Positions 60,175-64,000 of a DNA stretch of 64,000 nucleotides are shown piece after piece. The stretch spans positions 248,001 through 312,000 of the forward strand of contig CAVYEW010000004.1 in assembly GCA_963767645.1 (NCBI GenBank), in the 5' to 3' direction. Origin of the DNA: DATFDN01 sp963767645 (GTDB taxonomy: Bacteria > Pseudomonadota > Alphaproteobacteria > Acetobacterales > Acetobacteraceae). How positions within the stretch are numbered: position 1 is the first letter of the stretch; each line of letters starts with the position of its first letter. Below the pieces are notes generated by a model. It was not told where the DNA came from. It ran no database searches and saw only the letters and a list, made by a program, of their open reading frames with translations. The position numbers and the translations under genes were made by a program.

Positions 60175-60761
60175 AGCGCGCCCTTGGTGGAGGGGATGGC
60201 GCCGGCGGCGCGCGGGTCCGCCTCGGTCGCCATGCGCAGCGCCCGCGCCACCGCCTTGAAGCACGATTCGGCGATGTGATGGGCGTTGCTGCCGGCACGG
60301 TTCGTGACATGCAGCGTGACCAGCGCGTTCATGGCGAAGGCACGAAAGAACTCCTCGAACAGGTCGGTGTCCATCTCGCCCAGGCGTTCCCGCGGGAAGG
60401 CTACGTTCCAGACAAGGAACGGCCGGCCGGAGATGTCCACCGCCGCCTCGGTCAGCGCCTCGTCCATCGGCACCATCGCATGGCCGTAGCGGCGGATGCC
60501 GCGCTTGTCGCCGATCGCCTGGGCGAAGGCGCGGCCGAGCACGATGCCGATATCCTCGGTGGTGTGGTGGCAATCGATATGCAGATCGCCCGCCGCCCGG
60601 ATCGTAAGATCGAACAGGCCGTGACGGGCGAGCGCCGCGAGCATGTGGTCGAGGAAACCGATCCCGCTGTCGACCTCCCCGGCGCCGGACCCGTCAAGGT
60701 CCAGAGACAAGGTGATCTCGGTCTCGGTCGTCGTGCGGGTGAGGGATGCGGAGCGGCCCAT
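60171..60761 (-). CDS. hisB: imidazoleglycerol-phosphate dehydratase
   Basis: The product has 196 residues, the single-function form. Metal-binding His motifs are DCHHTTEDIGIVLG and SNAHHIAESCFKA, with DSGIGFLDHMLAALARHG at the start. Sixth step of histidine synthesis. First gene of the operon; mbfA ends 51 bases upstream on the same strand. Confidence 0.96.
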   Translation of the reverse strand: MGRSASLTRTTTETEITLSLDLDGSGAGEVDSGIGFLDHMLAALARHGLFDLTIRAAGDLHIDCHHTTEDIGIVLGRAFAQAIGDKRGIRRYGHAMVPMDEALTEAAVDISGRPFLVWNVAFPRERLGEMDTDLFEEFFRAFAMNALVTLHVTNRAGSNAHHIAESCFKAVARALRMATEADPRAAGAIPSTKGAL

Positions 60762-60812
60762 GCGGGGACCACTACTCCACGCGCGGGCTTGGTGCCAGCC
60801 GTGCGTGGCGAG

Positions 60813-61769
60813 TCAAGAGCTGCCGATTAGGATTCCGCACGCGAAAACCAGCGCTCCTCCGAACGCCACTTGCAACGTGGCGGAAAGGGGCGGCGTGTCC
60901 ATGTACCGCCAGCGTATCCAGCTGATCGCCGCCAATTCCAGGACAACGATGATGATGGCCGCAGCAAGCGCCGTGCCGAAGACGGGAATCAGGAAGGGGA
61001 GGGTGTGCCCGATCCCGCCGATCGTGGTCATCAGCCCGGTGATGGCGCCGCGGATCACCGGCTGGCCGCGCCCGGTCAGGCTGCCATTGTCGGACAGCGC
61101 CTCGGCGAAGCCCATCGAGATTCCGGCCCCGATCGAAGCCGCCATGCCGACGAGGAAGGCGTCCCGGGTCCGGCCGGTTGCGAAAGCCGAGGCAAAGACC
61201 GGCGCAAGGGTGGATACCGACCCGTCCATCAGACCAGCCAGGCCCGGCTGGACCACACGCAACACGAACTGGCGGCGGGCCGCAGTGTCCTCCGCCTGAC
61301 GCACCGGGGCCGGAAGGTTCTCGGCCATCAGGCGAGTGGCGGTCTGCTCATGGCCGATCTCCGCCTCGGCCAGGTCGACGAGCAGCTTGCGGACCGAGGC
61401 GTCGGTGGTGCGGGAAGCCGCCTGGCGATAGAAGTGCTGGGTCTCCAGCTCCATGCTTTCGGCGAGATCGCGCACCGCGTTGAGCCCAAGCGGGCGGACT
61501 TGCCAGACCGGCCGATGGCGGCGGAACCCGCGTATGTCCTGCCGACGGATGAGCGGGATGTGCTCGCCGAACTTCTGGCGATAGAGCTCGATCAGCTGGC
61601 GCCGATGGTCGCCCTCCTCGAGCGCCATCTCGGTAAACAGCTTCGCGCTCGCCGGATAGTCCTCGCGCAGGCCCTCGGCGATGTCGGCGTAGATCCGGCC
61701 ATCTTCCTCCTCGTTGGAGATGGCCAGGGCGAGCACCTCGCGTTCGGACAGTTCGGACAGTTCGCGCAT
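60813..61769 (-). CDS. mbfA: MbfA-type membrane-bound ferritin (rubrerythrin + VIT1/CCC1)
   Basis: The product has 318 residues. The N-terminal half is a rubrerythrin-like di-iron domain (ISNEEEDGRIYADIAEGL, ALEEGDHRRQLIELY, AEAEIGHEQTATRLM). The C-terminal half is a VIT1/CCC1 transporter: GLMDGSVSTLAPVFASAFAT, SIGAGISMGFAEALSDNG and GHTLPFLIP. In rhizobia and Agrobacterium MbfA exports iron and protects from peroxide and iron; expression is Irr-controlled there. I did not find a convincing ICE box upstream. Confidence 0.9.
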   Translation of the reverse strand: MRELSELSEREVLALAISNEEEDGRIYADIAEGLREDYPASAKLFTEMALEEGDHRRQLIELYRQKFGEHIPLIRRQDIRGFRRHRPVWQVRPLGLNAVRDLAESMELETQHFYRQAASRTTDASVRKLLVDLAEAEIGHEQTATRLMAENLPAPVRQAEDTAARRQFVLRVVQPGLAGLMDGSVSTLAPVFASAFATGRTRDAFLVGMAASIGAGISMGFAEALSDNGSLTGRGQPVIRGAITGLMTTIGGIGHTLPFLIPVFGTALAAAIIIVVLELAAISWIRWRYMDTPPLSATLQVAFGGALVFACGILIGSS

Positions 61770-61837
61770 GGGCGCGTATGTGCGAAGCGGGAACGTGCCG
61801 TCAACTGGCTCGCAACACGCCGACTTTGTTCCTTGAC

Positions 61838-63118
61838 TTAGGCGGCAAGCTTCTCCGCCAGGTCGGCGACCTTCGGCACGCGCCTGCTCGGACCCAGCAC
61901 CGCCAAGGTGGGCGCGGCGCGGAAATGGCGGGCTGCGGCACGCTGCACCGCGTGCTTGTCCACGGCGTTGATCTTGGCGACCGTCTCGGCGACCGGCACT
62001 ACGCGTCCGAACACCTGGATCTGGCGCGCGAGCTGTTCGCAGCGGCTGCCCGTGCTTTCGAGCGACATCAGCAGCCCGGCCTTGGCCTGCGCGCGGGCGC
62101 GGGCAAGCTCGGCGTCCGACACCTGCTCCTGAACCTTGCGCAGCTCCTCCAGCGTGACCGGGACCAGATCCTCGGCCTCGCTCTCGCCGGTGCCGGCGTA
62201 GATGCCGAACAGGCCGCCATCGTTGAACGGCGCGGTGAACGAGTAGACCGAATAGACCAGCCCGCGCTTCTCCCGCACCTCCTGAAACAGACGCGACGAC
62301 ATCCCGCCGCCGAGCAGCGTCGACAGCAGCAGCGTCGGGTAGAAATCCGGGTCCTGGTACGCGACCGACGGAAAGCCCAGGACGATGTGGACCTGGTCGA
62401 GATCGCGATCCTCGCGGAACTCCCCGCCTCGATAGCGCGCCGCGAGCGCGCCGGGAGCAGGATCGGTGGCGAGGTCGGAGAAGTGCGTCCGCGCCAGATC
62501 CACGATCCGGTCATGCTCCAATGCGCCCGCAGCGGCGACGACGACATTGGAGGCCGGGTAGTGCCGGCGCATGTATCCCATCAGGACGGCGCGCGGCATG
62601 GCCTGGATCGTGCCCTCGGTGCCCAGCACCGGGCGTCCGAGCGACTGGCCGGGGAAGGCCTGCTCCTGGAACCGGTCGAAGATGATGTCGTCCGGCGTGT
62701 CGTTGGCTTGGCCGATCTCCTGCAGGATCACGCCGCGCTCGCGCTCCAGCTCCTCGGGATCGAAGGTGGAGTGGGTCAGGATGTCGCCGATGATGTCGGC
62801 GGCCAAGGCCGTATCCTCCTTCAGCACCTTGGCGTAGTAGGCGGTCTGTTCGCGGGCGGTATAGGCATTGAGATGGCCGCCGACGGCGTCCATCTCCTCC
62901 GCGATCTCGGCCGCGGTGCGCCGTTCGGTGCCCTTGAACGCCATGTGCTCCAGGAAGTGGGAGACGCCGTTCTCCGCCTCGGTCTCGTGGCGCGAGCCGG
63001 TCGCGACATAGGCGCCGAATGAAACGGTTTCAACGCGCTCCATGCGCTCGGTCACGACGGTCAGGCCGGAGGGAAGCCGGGTCAGACAGATGGCACCGGC
63101 ATTGGTCGAATCGGACAC
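61838..63118 (-). CDS. M16-family zinc peptidase (mitochondrial-processing-peptidase-like)
   Basis: The product has 426 residues. The inverted zinc motif HFLEHMAFKGTERRTA has the HxxEH site, and ATGSRHETEAENGVSHF precedes it. The second Glu lies about 75 residues on (ERERGVILQEI). REKRGLVYSVYSF is the C-terminal R/Y motif. The GTG at 63118 was chosen because AAGGAG stands just before it; an ATG at 63148 is in frame. In the alphaproteobacteria it is paired with thrC, whose 3' end is 68 bases upstream here. Confidence 0.93.
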   Translation of the reverse strand: MSDSTNAGAICLTRLPSGLTVVTERMERVETVSFGAYVATGSRHETEAENGVSHFLEHMAFKGTERRTAAEIAEEMDAVGGHLNAYTAREQTAYYAKVLKEDTALAADIIGDILTHSTFDPEELERERGVILQEIGQANDTPDDIIFDRFQEQAFPGQSLGRPVLGTEGTIQAMPRAVLMGYMRRHYPASNVVVAAAGALEHDRIVDLARTHFSDLATDPAPGALAARYRGGEFREDRDLDQVHIVLGFPSVAYQDPDFYPTLLLSTLLGGGMSSRLFQEVREKRGLVYSVYSFTAPFNDGGLFGIYAGTGESEAEDLVPVTLEELRKVQEQVSDAELARARAQAKAGLLMSLESTGSRCEQLARQIQVFGRVVPVAETVAKINAVDKHAVQRAAARHFRAAPTLAVLGPSRRVPKVADLAEKLAA

Positions 63119-63186
63119 GAGGGCTCCTTTTAGGATTCGTACAGTCATATAGGTTTTCCCATCGCTCTTATTAGCCGCGCTGCGTC

Positions 63187-64000
63187 TTAAAGAGACACTA
63201 AGGTCTGCGCGTTCCGCCGGGCGAAACCCCGCACCAGCGCCTGCACGGCGCGAAGGTCGTTGGGCGCCGTGACGAAGCGTTCCTCGCGCTGGTCGAGCCC
63301 GGCGAGCCGCGGCGGTGGGGCTTGGCGAACGCCAATGGCGCGCTCGACGGCCTCGGCGAACTTCGCCGGATGAGCGGTCGCCATAGCCACCGTCGGCACG
63401 CCGTTCCCGACGGGCAGCGCACGGGCAGCGGCGACGCCGATGGCGGTGTGGGGGTCGGCGACGTAGCCGCAAGCGCGATGGAGCCGGCCGATCTCCGCCT
63501 CGATCCCGGCATCGTCCAGGCGAAACCCGACGAACTCCGCGCGCGCGCGCTGCCAGGTCTTAGCCGGCACCTCCATCCGGCCGGTGCGCCGGAAGACGCT
63601 CATCGCCACCGCCGTGGCGGCGGGATCGCGGTCCAGGAGCTCGAACAGCAGGCGCTCGAAGTTGGAGCTGACCTGGATGTCCATGCTGGGCGACAGGCTC
63701 GGCTCGACCGCGCGGATTGACATATCGTTTTGGTCCAGGAAGCGCGCCAGGATGTCGTTGCGGTTCGACCCGACCAGCAGGCGGGCGATCGGAAGTCCCA
63801 TCCGCCCCGCCGTCCAGGCCGCCAGCACGTTGCCGAAATTGCCGGTCGGCACGCTGAACGCCACCGCCCGGTCCGGTGCGCCGAGCGCCAGCGCCGCCGC
63901 CGCGTAATAGGGCACCTGCGCGGCGACGCGCGCCCAGTTGATCGAGTTCACGGCGGAGAGCCGCAGCTCAGCGCGGAAATCGGCGTCGGCGAACATCGCC
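63187..64000 (-). CDS. thrC: threonine synthase, 5' truncated by window end
   Basis: About 271 C-terminal residues are visible; the start and the PLP Lys lie beyond base 64000. Seen are NSINWARVAAQVPYYAAAAL, FSVPTGNFGNVLAAWTAGRMG (the PLP phosphate loop), NRNDILARFLDQNDM, and MATAHPAKFAEAVERA. These match the long, bacterial/yeast-type threonine synthase. It makes threonine from O-phosphohomoserine. Confidence 0.93.
   Translation of the reverse strand, partial: AMFADADFRAELRLSAVNSINWARVAAQVPYYAAAALALGAPDRAVAFSVPTGNFGNVLAAWTAGRMGLPIARLLVGSNRNDILARFLDQNDMSIRAVEPSLSPSMDIQVSSNFERLLFELLDRDPAATAVAMSVFRRTGRMEVPAKTWQRARAEFVGFRLDDAGIEAEIGRLHRACGYVADPHTAIGVAAARALPVGNGVPTVAMATAHPAKFAEAVERAIGVRQAPPPRLAGLDQREERFVTAPNDLRAVQALVRGFARRNAQTLVSL

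Noticed and set aside
1..64000. CRISPR arrays, prophage or known defence genes
   Set aside because: No regularly spaced direct repeats, integrase, capsid or defence-family motifs were seen in either strand.

Overview
The window is high-GC DNA with the gene content of an alphaproteobacterium, most likely Rhodospirillales and plausibly Acetobacteraceae. The pointers are the mnmE/mnmG/rsmG/parA/parB neighbourhood, a coxB-coxA-ctaB-coxF run, a STAS-MlaE type Mla operon, a membrane-bound ferritin MbfA, a PmtA-type methyltransferase, and a his operon with DUF2628 and HIT genes. The family assignment is an inference from gene content; there is no rRNA here to test it.

Layout. 0-5 kb is an eroded accessory zone: the 3' end of a beta-propeller-like gene, a collapsed ModA-like pseudogene, an intact CoA-transferase pair, an inverted and heavily decayed IS630-type transposase (about 2.44-3.40 kb), and a gene for a putative heme-binding beta-barrel protein. 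4.8-11.8 kb holds a GT4 glycosyltransferase, a SIMPL protein, a DMT exporter, an MFS transporter coupled to a zinc-ribbon/MBL-fold protein, a 3-hydroxyisobutyryl-CoA hydrolase-like gene and an orphan solute-binding protein. 11.85-15.3 kb is an Mla-type lipid transport operon whose permease gene carries a frameshift. 15.5-21.5 kb is a surface-glycan island (deacetylase, GT4, two GT2, flippase) that looks less GC-rich than its flanks.

22-32 kb carries an orphan CoxL-type molybdenum hydroxylase subunit, a SLT+SPOR lipoprotein, an S49 peptidase coupled to a flavin amine oxidase, a PanE-type reductase, a sugar-type ABC importer and tRNA-Gln(TTG). 32.2-36.5 kb has pmtA and the aa3-type cytochrome oxidase genes, ending at a 41-residue CoxF-like gene that is easy to miss; ctaG and the subunit III gene do not follow. 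36.6-43 kb is the chromosome-partition/tRNA-modification block, with a parS-like palindrome at the mnmG/rsmG junction, a CDP-diacylglycerol pyrophosphatase gene, and mnmE, whose natural start seems displaced by a dinucleotide slip.

43-47.9 kb is a short-chain dehydrogenase lacking its catalytic Tyr, followed by an Mrp/Mnh cation antiporter operon in which subunits E, F, B and D are all frameshifted. 47.9-54.5 kb holds a large AsmA/YhdP-type protein, glnE and a peroxiredoxin. 54.5-64 kb holds a PLP decarboxylase, a large intergenic inverted repeat, the his operon (hisB-DUF2628-hisH-GNAT-hisA-hisF-hisE-HIT), mbfA, an M16 peptidase and the 3' part of thrC.

Most operons are packed with ATGA/GTGA overlaps, and that coupling was used to choose several starts. 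I see no CRISPR array, phage or obvious defence system. The most notable signal is the density of frameshifts, concentrated in the Mrp operon, which is either real operon decay or an indel-prone assembly. The most self-contained cargo candidate is the glycan island.
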